From: QAMX01 sp964515055
GTDB taxonomy: Bacteria > Bacillota > Clostridia > Oscillospirales > QAMX01
DNA length: 50,884 bases
Assembly (NCBI GenBank): GCA_964515055.1
Contig: CAZEUG010000011.1
Location: 1 to 50,884 of the forward strand
Direction: 5' to 3'
In this document: one piece after another, positions 17,745-25,749 of the stretch
Layout of the letters: each line of letters begins with the position of its first letter
How positions within the stretch are numbered: the stretch's first letter is position 1
The notes under the pieces: model-generated
The model's input: the letters and a program-made list of their open reading frames with translations, nothing else
The model's database searches: none
Told to the model about the DNA's origin: nothing
Translations under genes and position numbers: made by a program

Positions 17745-19465
17745 TTCCCTTCACTTCCTTCCTTCAGCTGAGAATTGTAGATGTCCTGATAAATTCTGGA
17801 GCACTGCATGAGCTCCGCATGGGTGCCGATGGCGCTGATGGTGCCGTTTTCCAGTACCATAATCCGGTCGGCATCCCGGATGGATGCAATGCGCTGGGCG
17901 ATGATGATCTTTGTGACGTGCGGGCATTCACTGCGGAGTGCCTGATACAGCGCAGCTTCGGTTTTTAAATCCAATGCACTGGTTGAATCGTCAAAAATCA
18001 GAATTTCATGGGATTTCAGCACTGCACGCGCAATGGAAATCCGCTGCTTCTGTCCGCCGGACAGGGAATGACCGCCCTCCGTGACGGGTGTATAGTATCC
18101 GTCTGTCTTTTGACAGATGAAATCGTCAGCCTGGGCAATTTCCGCAGCCTTTTTGATCTGCCACGGATCGGCATCCTTCTGCGACCAGCGGATGTTTTCC
18201 TCAATGCTGCGGGAATACATTTCCGCTTTTTGCAGCACAATCGAAATCCTGTCCCGCAGCACGGTGGTGTCATACTCCCGGACATCCACGCCGTCCACGA
18301 GAATCCGCCCCTCCGTGACATCGTAAAACCGGGGAATCAGATTGGCAAGCGAGCTCTTGCCGCTTCCGGTTGCGCCGATAATCGCCAGCGTTTGCCCCGG
18401 TTCCAGACGGAAAGAGATGTGATCCAGCACCTTCTGCCCATCCGTTCCGGGATAGGCAAAGCTGACATCCTGAAATTCGACGGAGCCGCGCTCGGCGGTC
18501 TCGTCAGCATATGTCCCGGAGAGCAGAACCTCCGGGCTGCGGAACACCTCGTTGATGCGGTCAGCCGAAGCCCTGGCACGGCTGAAGGTCTGGAAAATGT
18601 TGGCCATGAAGGTGACACCGTGCAGGATTTGCGCCAGATAGGTGATGGCGGCCATGATGTTGCCCGGCGTGATCGAGCCGCCTGTACGGACGGTAAACCC
18701 GCCAACGAAAATGACGGCCACCACGCAGAGGTTCAGGACGATGTTCATGCAGGGTCCCATGAAAGCCAGAAAGGTCTGCACACGCAGATTCTCCTGACAG
18801 AGCGCATCGTTTGCATCGTCAAAGCGTCCCATCTCGTAATCCTCCTTGACGTAGGCCTTGACGACGCGGGCACCGGCAACCGTCTCCTGCATGATGTGGT
18901 TGATGTTGTCGAGCTTTTTCTGCACGACGGCAAACAGCGGCGACGTCCTCCGCAGAAAGAAAAATGCGGCGAATACCACAAACGGAAGGCCGCAGGCGGC
19001 AACCAGTGCAAACGTCGGCGACTGGCGGTACAGCATGAAAATCCCGCCGATGAACATGACCGAGTTTCGCACCAGCCCGCGAACACTCATCATGACCATC
19101 TGCTGAACCTGCGTCACGTCGTTGGTCAACCGCGTCACCAGCGAGCCGGTGGAAATCTGATCGGTCTGCTGGAAGGAGAGGTTCATGATGCGGGAAAACA
19201 GATCCTTTCGGAGATCGTTTCCGAAATTCTGACCGGCCAGGTTGGCAAACACACCGCACAGGATGCCGCACAGCCCGCCGAGAATGACCGTCAGAATCAT
19301 CTTGATGCCGACGGAGAGAATCAGCTCCACGTTGCTTCCAAGGACACCGTTGTCCACGATGTCAGCCATCAGATCGGGCTGCAGCAAATCCATGCTGACC
19401 TCCCCGACCATGAAAAGCGGTGCGAGAAGACAGAAAAACCAGTATTTTTTCAGATACTTCAGCAT
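17741..19465 (-). CDS. ABC exporter half-transporter with degenerate nucleotide site
   Basis: A 574-residue half-transporter with six membrane helices in the first 310 residues and a C-terminal ATPase. Walker A GATGSGKSS and signature LSGGQKQR are normal, but Walker B reads ILIFDDSTSALD with Asp in place of the catalytic Glu, and the switch His is Gln (IIIAQRIAS). Such an asymmetric pair, one degenerate and one canonical site, is the hallmark of heterodimeric bacterial exporters, so this subunit should pair with the next gene. The first codons overlap the end of the MarR gene by seven bases. The order marR, degenerate half, canonical half matches many Firmicutes multidrug operons. Confidence 0.93.
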   Translation of the reverse strand: MLKYLKKYWFFCLLAPLFMVGEVSMDLLQPDLMADIVDNGVLGSNVELILSVGIKMILTVILGGLCGILCGVFANLAGQNFGNDLRKDLFSRIMNLSFQQTDQISTGSLVTRLTNDVTQVQQMVMMSVRGLVRNSVMFIGGIFMLYRQSPTFALVAACGLPFVVFAAFFFLRRTSPLFAVVQKKLDNINHIMQETVAGARVVKAYVKEDYEMGRFDDANDALCQENLRVQTFLAFMGPCMNIVLNLCVVAVIFVGGFTVRTGGSITPGNIMAAITYLAQILHGVTFMANIFQTFSRARASADRINEVFRSPEVLLSGTYADETAERGSVEFQDVSFAYPGTDGQKVLDHISFRLEPGQTLAIIGATGSGKSSLANLIPRFYDVTEGRILVDGVDVREYDTTVLRDRISIVLQKAEMYSRSIEENIRWSQKDADPWQIKKAAEIAQADDFICQKTDGYYTPVTEGGHSLSGGQKQRISIARAVLKSHEILIFDDSTSALDLKTEAALYQALRSECPHVTKIIIAQRIASIRDADRIMVLENGTISAIGTHAELMQCSRIYQDIYNSQLKEGSEGK

Positions 19466-19896
19466 TGTTCGAGTTCCTCCTGTATAAAGGCGGACAGGCG
19501 CTCCATGAGCTCAATCATCTCCGCTTCCTTCTCCTGCCCCAAAAAGGCAGTGATGGCGTCGTCCGACTGCTCCAGCTTTTCCCGAAGGCGCAGAGCGACG
19601 GCTTCGCCTTTTTCGGTCAGATAGAGCCGGGTGCTGCGCCGATCCGGCTGGTCGGTCTCCTTGCGAAGATAGGCATCCTCCACCATGTTTTTGACCACCT
19701 GATTGGTGGCGGAGGCGGTGACCCCCGCGAATTCCGCAATGCTGCGCTGGCTGGCACCGGGCGTCCGGTGCAGATACATGAGAACCGGGCGGTAGGAATC
19801 CGGAATCCCCTCGGCCTGCGCGAGCTGCTTCACATGATTGGACCACGCACCCCGTGCCTTGCACGTGGAGCGCATGATCGTTTGTCGTCGTTTCAT
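19459..19896 (-). CDS. MarR-family transcriptional regulator of the ABC exporter
   Basis: A 145-residue winged-helix protein. RPVLMYLHRTPGASQRSIAE, FAGVTASATNQVVKNMVED and the wing LRKETDQPDRRSTRLYLTEK give the MarR DNA-binding domain, flanked by the helices used for dimerisation. A GTG at 19908 is in frame, but ATG 19896 has the better site (GAGGGA four bases upstream). It is the first gene of the exporter operon, overlaps the next gene, and has its own promoter with a repeated TTAGTC element, so it likely represses the operon and is relieved by a small molecule, probably a transporter substrate. The inducer is unknown. Confidence 0.92.
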   Translation of the reverse strand: MKRRQTIMRSTCKARGAWSNHVKQLAQAEGIPDSYRPVLMYLHRTPGASQRSIAEFAGVTASATNQVVKNMVEDAYLRKETDQPDRRSTRLYLTEKGEAVALRLREKLEQSDDAITAFLGQEKEAEMIELMERLSAFIQEELEQC

Positions 19897-19911
19897 AGCG
19901 TCCCTCACTTA

Positions 19912-19950
19912 TTAGTCAACACATAATCAAGAACTTAATAATTAGTCTAC
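19912..19950 (-). promoter_or_regulatory. Candidate MarR operator: two TTAGTC repeats 30 bp apart
   Basis: TTAGTCAAC at 19912-19920 and TTAGTCTAC at 19942-19950 are direct repeats with a period of exactly 30 bases, about three helical turns. The second overlaps the -10 box of the marR promoter; the first lies just before the ribosome site. The positions suit repression. Binding is inferred. Confidence 0.4.
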
Positions 19951-19972
19951 CATGAAGCGAGGCGTTTGTCAA
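19944..19972 (-). promoter_or_regulatory. Promoter of the marR-ABC operon
   Basis: On the minus strand a perfect TTGACA (19972-19967), a 17-base spacer and TAGACT (19949-19944). Transcription would start about 40 bases before the marR ATG. Confidence 0.75.
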
Positions 19973-20032
19973 GCCCCATACCAAAAACGGGTCAAAAAAA
20001 CTGCCTGCAAGCGCCCATTTGCAGAAAACAGA

Positions 20033-20060
20033 TTGCAAACGCGAAAAAACCTGCTATAAT
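20033..20060 (+). promoter_or_regulatory. Promoter of the flavin-reductase-like gene
   Basis: TTGCAA at 20033-20038, a 16-base spacer and a perfect TATAAT at 20055-20060. Confidence 0.7.
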
Positions 20061-20127
20061 GATAGAGAACACGAACCGGCTGAATGCCGAAACAGAAGGC
20101 TCAAAACCGGAGAGAAGGAGTATGGAT

Positions 20128-20628
20128 ATGAGAGAAATTTCGATCGAAACCCTGCAATTCAATCCCTTTACGCGGATTGCCGATGAATGGATGCTGCTGA
20201 CCGCCGGGACGGAGCAGCACGGCTACAACACCATGACCTGCAGCTGGGGACACCTCGGTGCCATCTGGGGACATCCGACTGCCGTCTGCTACGTCCGCCC
20301 GCAGCGCTATACCAGAGAATGGATGGAACGGGAGGAGCTGTACACCCTGAGCTTTTTCGAAGGTCGGAAAAAGGAGCTGAGCTACCTCGGAACGCATTCA
20401 GGACGGAATGAGGATAAGGTGGCCGCGACGGGTCTGACGCCGGTATTCGCCGAGGGCACCACCTGGTTTCAGGAGGCCAGCCTCGTTTTCGTCTGCCGGA
20501 AGCAATACCATGGCGCACTGTCGGCGGAAAACTTCACGGATCCGGATGTCATTGCAAAGCATTACCCCAACCACGACTTCCACGAGGTCTATGTCGGGGA
20601 AATCGTGAAGGTCTTCGCTGCCGACTGA
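20128..20628 (+). CDS. Flavin-reductase-like FMN-binding split-barrel protein
   Basis: A 166-residue protein with the pattern of flavin reductase-like proteins: NTMTCSWGHLGAIWGHPTAVCYVRPQRYT near residues 31-60 is the FMN-binding core, followed by YTLSFFEGRKKELSYLG. Members bind FMN and reduce flavin or serve as flavoprotein partners; the exact substrate is unknown. AGAAGGAG at 20113-20120 is seven bases before ATG 20128; the in-frame ATG at 20122 is too close to it. The nucleoside hydrolase gene starts 39 bases after its stop, so the two are probably co-transcribed from the promoter at 20033, though no biochemical link is evident. Confidence 0.85.
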   Translation: MREISIETLQFNPFTRIADEWMLLTAGTEQHGYNTMTCSWGHLGAIWGHPTAVCYVRPQRYTREWMEREELYTLSFFEGRKKELSYLGTHSGRNEDKVAATGLTPVFAEGTTWFQEASLVFVCRKQYHGALSAENFTDPDVIAKHYPNHDFHEVYVGEIVKVFAAD

Positions 20629-20667
20629 GCGGGAAACCCAATGAAAAAAGAAACGGGAGCAGCAACT

Positions 20668-21552
20668 ATGAGACATTTTCTTGTCGGAACCGACTGGTGG
20701 ACAGACTGTGATGATGCCGTGGCCATGCGCCTGCTGGCACGGGCGCACCGCGCCGGGCAGATCTGCCTGGATGGCGTCGTCATCAACGCCTGCATGGATG
20801 CGTCCGCCGCCTCGCTGGAAGGCTTTCTGCGGACGGAAGGGGTGGAGGACGTCCCGATCGGCCTGGATGTGGAAGCCGTGGACTTCGGCGGAGAGCCGCC
20901 GTATCAGAAGCGGCTGCTCGCCTACGCTGAGCGCATCCGCTCAAACGAAGACGCCATGCCTGCTGTCCGGCTGTATCGCAGCTTGCTGGCGCAGTGCAGC
21001 GAACCGATGGAGCTCATTGAAATCGGCTATTTGCAGGTGCTGGCGCAGGTGCTTGCCTCGCCGCCGGACGAGCTGTCGAACAAAACCGGACGGGAACTGA
21101 TTCGCGAAAACGTTCGAAAAATCTGGATTATGGCCGGAAAATGGGACGAACCCGGCGGAAAAGAAAACAACTTCGCGCGCAATGATCGCGCAAGCGAAGC
21201 GGGAGCATACGTCTGTCAAGCCTGCCCGGTGCCGATCACCTTCCTCGGCTGGGAGGTGGGCGCATCCGTGATCACGGGCGGAACGCTGGCAAAGACGGAT
21301 GTGCTGCATCAGGTACTGGCTGATCATCACTCTGCCGAAGGGCGCAGCTCCTGGGATCCCATGCTGTGCCTGCTGGCGCTGATCGGCGATGAACAGACGG
21401 CGGGCTACCGGAGCGTGCGCGGTGTAGCACGGGTGGATGCGGAAACCGGCCGCAATTTCTTTGAACCGCGTGCAGACGGCGCGCATCGGTATGTCGTGAA
21501 GGACAGAGCGGATTCATTTTATCAGGCAGCCATTGAGAAGCGCATCCGCTGA
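20668..21552 (+). CDS. Nucleoside hydrolase-like protein
   Basis: About 294 residues. The N-terminal GTDWWTDCDDAVAM matches the Asp-rich Ca2+-binding motif of inosine-uridine type nucleoside hydrolases (usual form DxDxxxDD), which cleave the N-glycosidic bond of ribonucleosides. Further support is the KIWIMAGKW strand and the later NxxxDxxA-like NNFARNDRASEAG. ATG 20668 is chosen because GGGAG lies eight bases upstream; ATG 20641 has no comparable site. Sequence drift from the classical enzymes is considerable, so the substrate may not be a standard nucleoside. It follows the flavin-reductase-like gene on one transcript. Confidence 0.8.
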   Translation: MRHFLVGTDWWTDCDDAVAMRLLARAHRAGQICLDGVVINACMDASAASLEGFLRTEGVEDVPIGLDVEAVDFGGEPPYQKRLLAYAERIRSNEDAMPAVRLYRSLLAQCSEPMELIEIGYLQVLAQVLASPPDELSNKTGRELIRENVRKIWIMAGKWDEPGGKENNFARNDRASEAGAYVCQACPVPITFLGWEVGASVITGGTLAKTDVLHQVLADHHSAEGRSSWDPMLCLLALIGDEQTAGYRSVRGVARVDAETGRNFFEPRADGAHRYVVKDRADSFYQAAIEKRIR

Positions 21553-21584
21553 ACCATCTTCTGAAAGGAGATGATTCCCGGTGA

Positions 21585-21776
21585 ATGCATCGAAAATACC
21601 GCGTCGGCGTGACGAAAATGCAATACATCGACGGCCTGTCCCGTTGGGTGCCGCTGAGCAGAACGTGTGTGCAGTATCGACCGGGCGATACTGCCTCCAT
21701 CCGCTCCAATCGGTCGTATGCCATGCAGCTTGTCAGTCCTCAGACTGACAGCCGCGCCAGGTATCCCGAAAAATAA
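21585..21776 (+). CDS. Small hypothetical protein, uncertain
   Basis: A 63-residue frame in the gap after the nucleoside hydrolase. Its codons favour C or G in the third position, as in the native genes of the window, which suggests coding. AAAGGAG at 21564-21570 is the only ribosome site and is 14 bases before the ATG, longer than usual; an in-frame stop directly precedes the ATG. A different frame starting at GTG 21581 has better spacing (10 bases) and gives about 55 residues, but with less protein-like composition. I recognise no domain. A small hairpin, TGTCAGTC/GACTGACA at 21731-21750, lies inside. Confidence 0.35.
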   Translation: MHRKYRVGVTKMQYIDGLSRWVPLSRTCVQYRPGDTASIRSNRSYAMQLVSPQTDSRARYPEK

Positions 21777-21777
21777 A

Positions 21778-21814
21778 AAAATCCTCCATATGACTCGATC
21801 ATATGGAGGATTTT
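21778..21814. terminator. Bidirectional terminator between convergent units
   Basis: AAAATCCTCCATATGA at 21778-21793 pairs with TCATATGGAGGATTTT at 21799-21814 around a CTCGA loop. It has an A-tract on one side and a T-tract on the other, serving the nucleoside hydrolase transcript and the convergent deacetylase transcript. Confidence 0.85.
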
Positions 21815-21852
21815 CTGTGGAAAAACCGGGCAGCTGCACCGCAGCTGCTGCA

Positions 21853-23160
21853 TTAGAAGCGAATCGTCCAGGCCTGCAGCGGGAGGCGCGGGCTCACGTA
21901 CTTGGCGGTGAACTCCGGCACGTGGACGCCCCAGCCGACGATATCGGCTTTGATCAGCTCCGGGAAATCATACAGATCAATGTTCTGCGGGCGCGGCGTG
22001 AGCGAAACGGTTTCCTCACCGGACAGCACGCCCAGCATGGCGAACAGGAAGTCGGCCGGGCCGAGGACGGTGTCGCCGACGGTGATGGATGTCGGCAGGA
22101 AGGTCTGCGTGTTGATGCTTTGTGCGGCGGCGCGAACGTCCGCAGCCGAAACCGTAACCGGTTCGGAAATCGCAAACGGCGCATCGAGGAAGCCGAAGAC
22201 GCGTCCGCAGGCAAACAGCGCATCGCCGCGCAAAAATGCAACGGCTGCCGAGAAAATATCGGAAATCGACAGGGAACACGGCGCATCCAACGGATAGAAA
22301 GAATCGGTCAGCGCACGGCGCAGAGCGGGCATATCCGAGGGCTTCAGAATGCGGGCACCCGCATCGCGCTCTGCGGCAATCTGGGAATAGGTCTTGATTG
22401 TGAAGCGCTCATCGGCCTTCAGCTTGCGAATCAGGCGACGGATATCGTCCAGGAAGGCGAGGCGCTCTTCCTCCGGAATGCGCGGTGCTTCTTCCCATTG
22501 GCCGAACGGATGCTTGTTCTCACCCTTGTAGTTGTACTGATCCCAGAAATCGCTGTAGCGCAGGCGGTTCGGGTGGTTGTAGATGATGACGTTGTCGAGC
22601 TGCGCGAGCCGGTCATAGAACGCCGGATCATCGACCAGATGGTGCTTGTGGATGTGCTCATAGGACTCGGTGTAGGCCATGTGCAGCGCGTTGCAGAAAT
22701 AGGTGCCACGGCTGTTGCGCGTATCGGCGAACGTATCGCAGTAGCAGGGAATGCCAAGATCCGCATAGGCGTACATGGCGACATAGGACTTGTCGGCTCC
22801 CGGCGGCACGGCGGCAAAGACGCGGTTCACACCGGTGGAGGCCTTGACATAGGCGAGCCCTTCGGATTCCTGACGCATGACCTCGTTGTAGGCCTGCGTG
22901 AAATCTTCGCAGTCGGTGTATTCGGCGATTGTCGGGTGGAGCGTATGCCCGTAGGTGTGGAAATCAATTTCGTGGTATTTCAGTGCCTCCAGTATATCCG
23001 TCCGTCCCCAGGCCGCGAGCTGGCGCGCCAGCAGGCCGACGATGCAGAAACAACCGCGAATGCCCTCGGCGCGGAGCATTTCTGCGGCATCCAGTACGCC
23101 GTTTGCTGCATAAGAGCTGGTGAAATCCTCAGAGTCAAAGCTGAATACAAGGTTACTCAT
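21853..23160 (-). CDS. NodB-fold polysaccharide deacetylase-like protein
   Basis: About 435 residues, without a signal peptide. The N-terminal half fits the NodB/carbohydrate esterase 4-like barrel: NLVFSFDSEDF carries the motif-1 Asp pair and IDFHTYGHTLHP resembles the metal-binding H(S/T)xxH motif, here HTYGH. RVFAAVPPGADKSYV may be the motif-3 RxPxG equivalent. The C-terminal 170 residues are not recognised and may bind the substrate. CE4 enzymes remove acetyl groups from amino sugars; a cytoplasmic form beside a transporter suggests action on an imported sugar derivative, which is inference. ATG 23160 is taken as the start, with AGGAAAGGA about 11 bases upstream; TTG 23166 is possible. 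It lies 55 bases downstream of the MFS gene. Confidence 0.7.
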   Translation of the reverse strand: MSNLVFSFDSEDFTSSYAANGVLDAAEMLRAEGIRGCFCIVGLLARQLAAWGRTDILEALKYHEIDFHTYGHTLHPTIAEYTDCEDFTQAYNEVMRQESEGLAYVKASTGVNRVFAAVPPGADKSYVAMYAYADLGIPCYCDTFADTRNSRGTYFCNALHMAYTESYEHIHKHHLVDDPAFYDRLAQLDNVIIYNHPNRLRYSDFWDQYNYKGENKHPFGQWEEAPRIPEEERLAFLDDIRRLIRKLKADERFTIKTYSQIAAERDAGARILKPSDMPALRRALTDSFYPLDAPCSLSISDIFSAAVAFLRGDALFACGRVFGFLDAPFAISEPVTVSAADVRAAAQSINTQTFLPTSITVGDTVLGPADFLFAMLGVLSGEETVSLTPRPQNIDLYDFPELIKADIVGWGVHVPEFTAKYVSPRLPLQAWTIRF

Positions 23161-23215
23161 GATCAAATCATTCCTTTCCTGATCTAATAAGTTTCAAGCC
23201 ACGCGTGTGACTCAA

Positions 23216-24388
23216 TTACGAATGGGAGGGGTGGCGCGAAGCGCGGCTGGAAATGACAAACAGTGCCGCGCCGAAGACGGAGAAGAAAATCATGGAAATG
23301 AAGGCCGCCTGTAATCCAAAACGATCGGTCACGACCCCCATATAAAGGTTGGATGCAATGCCGGATACGCCGGAGGCCACCGCACCGATGAGCATCTGAG
23401 CGGTATAGGTCAGGCGGCTTTCCACAATCTGGGGAACATATTGGACGCTGGCGGAGAGGTACAGCCCATAGGCAGGACCCTGCAACACCATCACGGCAAC
23501 CGTCAGCCACAGCGACTGCGAAAGCGCAATCAGCGCGATCTTGGCGGCCATGGCGCAGAAGGAGACGCCCAGCAGGGTGCGGTGCGAAAAGCGCCGGGAG
23601 AGGTGGCGATACAGCAGCAGCGCGGGAACCTCACTGACGGAATTGACGAAAATCGCCAGCCCGTAAATCCCGTTGTTGCCGCCCAGCTCCGTGATGCGGA
23701 GCGAATAAAACAGCATGGTGCCGGTGGAGCCGAAGTAGGTGAAAAAGACGGCGAGGAGCAGACAGAGATACTGACGGTCGGTAAACAGGTGACCGACTGC
23801 CTGCAAAAAGCCGGTATGCGCTTCTGAAGAGATGGTCGAACGGGGCGGCCTGGCCGTTTCCGGTACAATCGCAACGGCCACAGCAGCACAGCAGGAGAGA
23901 ATCAGAAAAGCGGGCGTGACCAGCGAATAGCCGAAGCGATCCAGTGCAACGCCAAACAGCGCCGCCGTTGTCGCATAGGCAAAGCTGCCGCAGCTGCGCG
24001 TCAGGCCGAAATTCATCTGTGTGCCGTCCCGCAGCAACCGTGCCGACCAGGTGTCAAACAGGTACATCAGGGATTGCGTCGTGGCGGACAGCAGCACAAC
24101 GGCCAGAACAACACAGACAAAGCTGTTTCGCCCGAACGGAATCAGCAGGGAAGCAGCGGCACCGGACAGCAGCACCGCCATGAAAACCGGTTTGATGCGC
24201 CGGACGTGGTCACAGAGCATCCCCCAGAGCGGCTGCCCGGCCGTCAGGACGATGGTGCCACACATGGAAATAATTCCACTCTGCAGCTCGGAATAGCCGA
24301 AATCCCGCAGCAGCGGGACGAGATAGGTGAAAAAAACACAGTAGGTCATCCAGTACGCGGCCTGAATCAGAGAAAAACGAAGGTTCAT
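23216..24388 (-). CDS. MFS transporter
   Basis: About 390 residues with 12 predicted membrane helices in two sets of six. The loop after helix 2 carries PLWGMLCDHVRRIKPV, the usual MFS motif-A position, and the repeat half has a charged equivalent near RHLSRRFSHRT. The overall pattern is closest to the MFS_1-like/LacY-type sugar or nucleoside symporters. ATG 24388 has AAGGA about eight bases upstream. It is the first gene of a two-gene unit with the NodB-fold protein, so it may import that enzyme's substrate. The substrate cannot be called. Confidence 0.9.
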   Translation of the reverse strand: MNLRFSLIQAAYWMTYCVFFTYLVPLLRDFGYSELQSGIISMCGTIVLTAGQPLWGMLCDHVRRIKPVFMAVLLSGAAASLLIPFGRNSFVCVVLAVVLLSATTQSLMYLFDTWSARLLRDGTQMNFGLTRSCGSFAYATTAALFGVALDRFGYSLVTPAFLILSCCAAVAVAIVPETARPPRSTISSEAHTGFLQAVGHLFTDRQYLCLLLAVFFTYFGSTGTMLFYSLRITELGGNNGIYGLAIFVNSVSEVPALLLYRHLSRRFSHRTLLGVSFCAMAAKIALIALSQSLWLTVAVMVLQGPAYGLYLSASVQYVPQIVESRLTYTAQMLIGAVASGVSGIASNLYMGVVTDRFGLQAAFISMIFFSVFGAALFVISSRASRHPSHS

Positions 24389-24478
24389 GCACAAAATCCT
24401 TATTCAATCGTTGATTGCTCCCGCCGGAGACTCGGGAAAACGGCAGACGAGCCGACGCCCCCCCAAAAGAGCGATTCT

Positions 24479-24507
24479 ATTATACCACATTTTGGAAGGA
24501 AGAACAA
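24479..24507 (-). promoter_or_regulatory. Promoter of the MFS-deacetylase unit
   Basis: On the minus strand TTGTTC (24507-24502), a 17-base spacer ending TGG, and TATAAT (24484-24479), giving an extended -10. Confidence 0.65.
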
Positions 24508-24638
24508 GGCGGGTAGAAGAAACACCCCGGGGCGAAAAATAAAAGTGAAATTGAAAGTGAGCATGGGCGACTATGAGGGAGATTTCGGGCGAAAAACGGA
24601 GCTTCAAAAAAATAAATTGAATTTCCTTCATTTGGGGC

Positions 24639-24667
24639 TTGACAAGCGCGCCAAGATGTGGTAAACT
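24639..24667 (+). promoter_or_regulatory. Promoter of rplM-rpsI
   Basis: A perfect TTGACA at 24639-24644, a 17-base spacer and TAAACT at 24662-24667. Confidence 0.8.
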
Positions 24668-24674
24668 ACTGTGG

Positions 24675-24727
24675 TCTGAAAAATAAGGCGCAGTTATGCC
24701 TGCGCTGAGATAAAAATTGGAGGTAAA
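24675..24727 (+). ncRNA. Candidate L13 leader (ribosomal protein autoregulatory element)
   Basis: Between the promoter and the rplM ribosome site is a compact stem, GCGCAG (24688-24693) with CTGCGC (24700-24705), followed by GAGATAAAAATTGGAGG. Firmicutes rplM-rpsI transcripts carry a short L13 leader of this size and place. The match is by position and shape, not by covariance search. Confidence 0.45.
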
Positions 24728-24730
24728 CGC

Positions 24731-25162
24731 ATGACGACGTTCATGGCAAACAAACAGACAATTGAACGTAAATGGTACGTCCTGGACGCGGCCGGCGTTT
24801 CGCTGGGGCACACAGCGGCAAAGGCAGCGGCGCTTCTCCGCGGTAAACACAAGACCGATTTCACCCCGCACGCTGATTGCGGCGATTTCGTGATCGTTAT
24901 TAACGCGGCACAGGCCAAACTGACCGGCAATAAGATGGAACAGAAAATGTATCGCACCCATTCCGGTTATGTCGGCGGCCTGAAGGAAACCAAATACAGA
25001 ATTTTGATGGCTCAGAAGCCGGAGCTGGCAATGAAGCTGGCTGTCAAAGGGATGCTCCCGAAGAACTCGGTCGGCAGATGGTCGCTTGATCGGCTGAAGG
25101 TTTATGCCGGTCCGGAGCACAAACACGCCGCGCAGAAGCCTGTGCTCTGCGAAAACAACTGA
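24731..25162 (+). CDS. rplM: 50S ribosomal protein L13
   Basis: A 143-residue protein of normal L13 length. The N-terminal WYVLDAAGVSLGHTAAKAAALLRGK and the central GDFVIVINAAQAKLTGNKM, GGLKE and MLPKNSVGR segments are diagnostic. It is an early-assembly protein of the large ribosomal subunit. GGAGG lies seven bases before the ATG. It is the first gene of the conserved rplM-rpsI operon, with 17 bases to rpsI. The C-terminus is short, ending soon after GPEHKHAAQKP. Regulation is probably through the leader just upstream. Confidence 0.98.
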   Translation: MTTFMANKQTIERKWYVLDAAGVSLGHTAAKAAALLRGKHKTDFTPHADCGDFVIVINAAQAKLTGNKMEQKMYRTHSGYVGGLKETKYRILMAQKPELAMKLAVKGMLPKNSVGRWSLDRLKVYAGPEHKHAAQKPVLCENN

Positions 25163-25179
25163 AAAGGAGGACATAACGA

Positions 25180-25587
25180 ATGATCTACCAAGCCAAAAAG
25201 CCCTATCATTACGGCACCGGGAGACGGAAGTCCTCCGTGGCACGCGTCCGTCTCTATGAAGGCGGCACGGGCAAAATCACCATCAACGATCGCGACATTG
25301 ACGATTACTTCGGCCTTGAAACGCTGAAGCTGCTCGTCCGTCAGCCGCTGGAAGCCACCAACCTGCTCGGCTCCTGCGATATCGTTGCAACCGTCCAGGG
25401 CGGCGGCGTAACCGGTCAGGCCGGCGCCATCCGTCATGGCCTGGCGAGAGCTCTGCTCACCGTCAACGAGGAATATCGCCCCATCCTGAAACAGGCGGGT
25501 CTGCTCACCCGTGACCCGAGAATGAAGGAGCGCAAAAAGTACGGTCTCAAAGCCGCCCGTCGCGCACCGCAGTTCTCCAAACGCTGA
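25180..25587 (+). CDS. rpsI: 30S ribosomal protein S9
   Basis: A 135-residue protein. YGTGRRKSSVARVRLYEGG at the N-terminus, VATVQGGGVTGQAGAIRHGLARAL in the middle and the C-terminal LTRDPRMKERKKYGLKAAR with terminal FSKR are the S9 signature; the basic tail reaches the ribosomal P site. An AAAGGAGG site precedes the ATG. It shares the transcript with rplM and ends before a strong terminator. Nothing is unusual. Confidence 0.98.
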   Translation: MIYQAKKPYHYGTGRRKSSVARVRLYEGGTGKITINDRDIDDYFGLETLKLLVRQPLEATNLLGSCDIVATVQGGGVTGQAGAIRHGLARALLTVNEEYRPILKQAGLLTRDPRMKERKKYGLKAARRAPQFSKR

Positions 25588-25607
25588 ATTCGATTCTGCT
25601 TCTTTTT

Positions 25608-25651
25608 GTGCCTTTCCCGCAGAGAGCGCTGCGGGAAAGGCACTCTTATTT
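25608..25651 (+). terminator. Terminator of rplM-rpsI
   Basis: GTGCCTTTCCCGCAG at 25608-25622 pairs perfectly with CTGCGGGAAAGGCAC at 25629-25643, followed by TCTTATTT. Confidence 0.92.
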
Positions 25652-25749
25652 CCGGGAACAATCAGCCGGATAGCCGGTTTTTGTGTCGCCTGACAGGCTG
25701 TCCTGAAACATTCCACCCCGGCATATACTCCAGAAGGAGGTGAGCCGAC

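Noticed and set aside
18008..19624. A 538-codon + strand frame over the ABC exporter gene
   Set aside because: Antisense to Walker and signature motifs of an evident ABC protein; His/Gln/Arg-rich shadow composition.
21667..23187. A 506-codon + strand frame over the deacetylase-like gene
   Set aside because: Arg/Gly/Val-rich shadow of the minus-strand gene, with no motif and no ribosome site.
24731..25651. Unusual features in rplM-rpsI
   Set aside because: Both proteins, their order and terminator are standard for Firmicutes.
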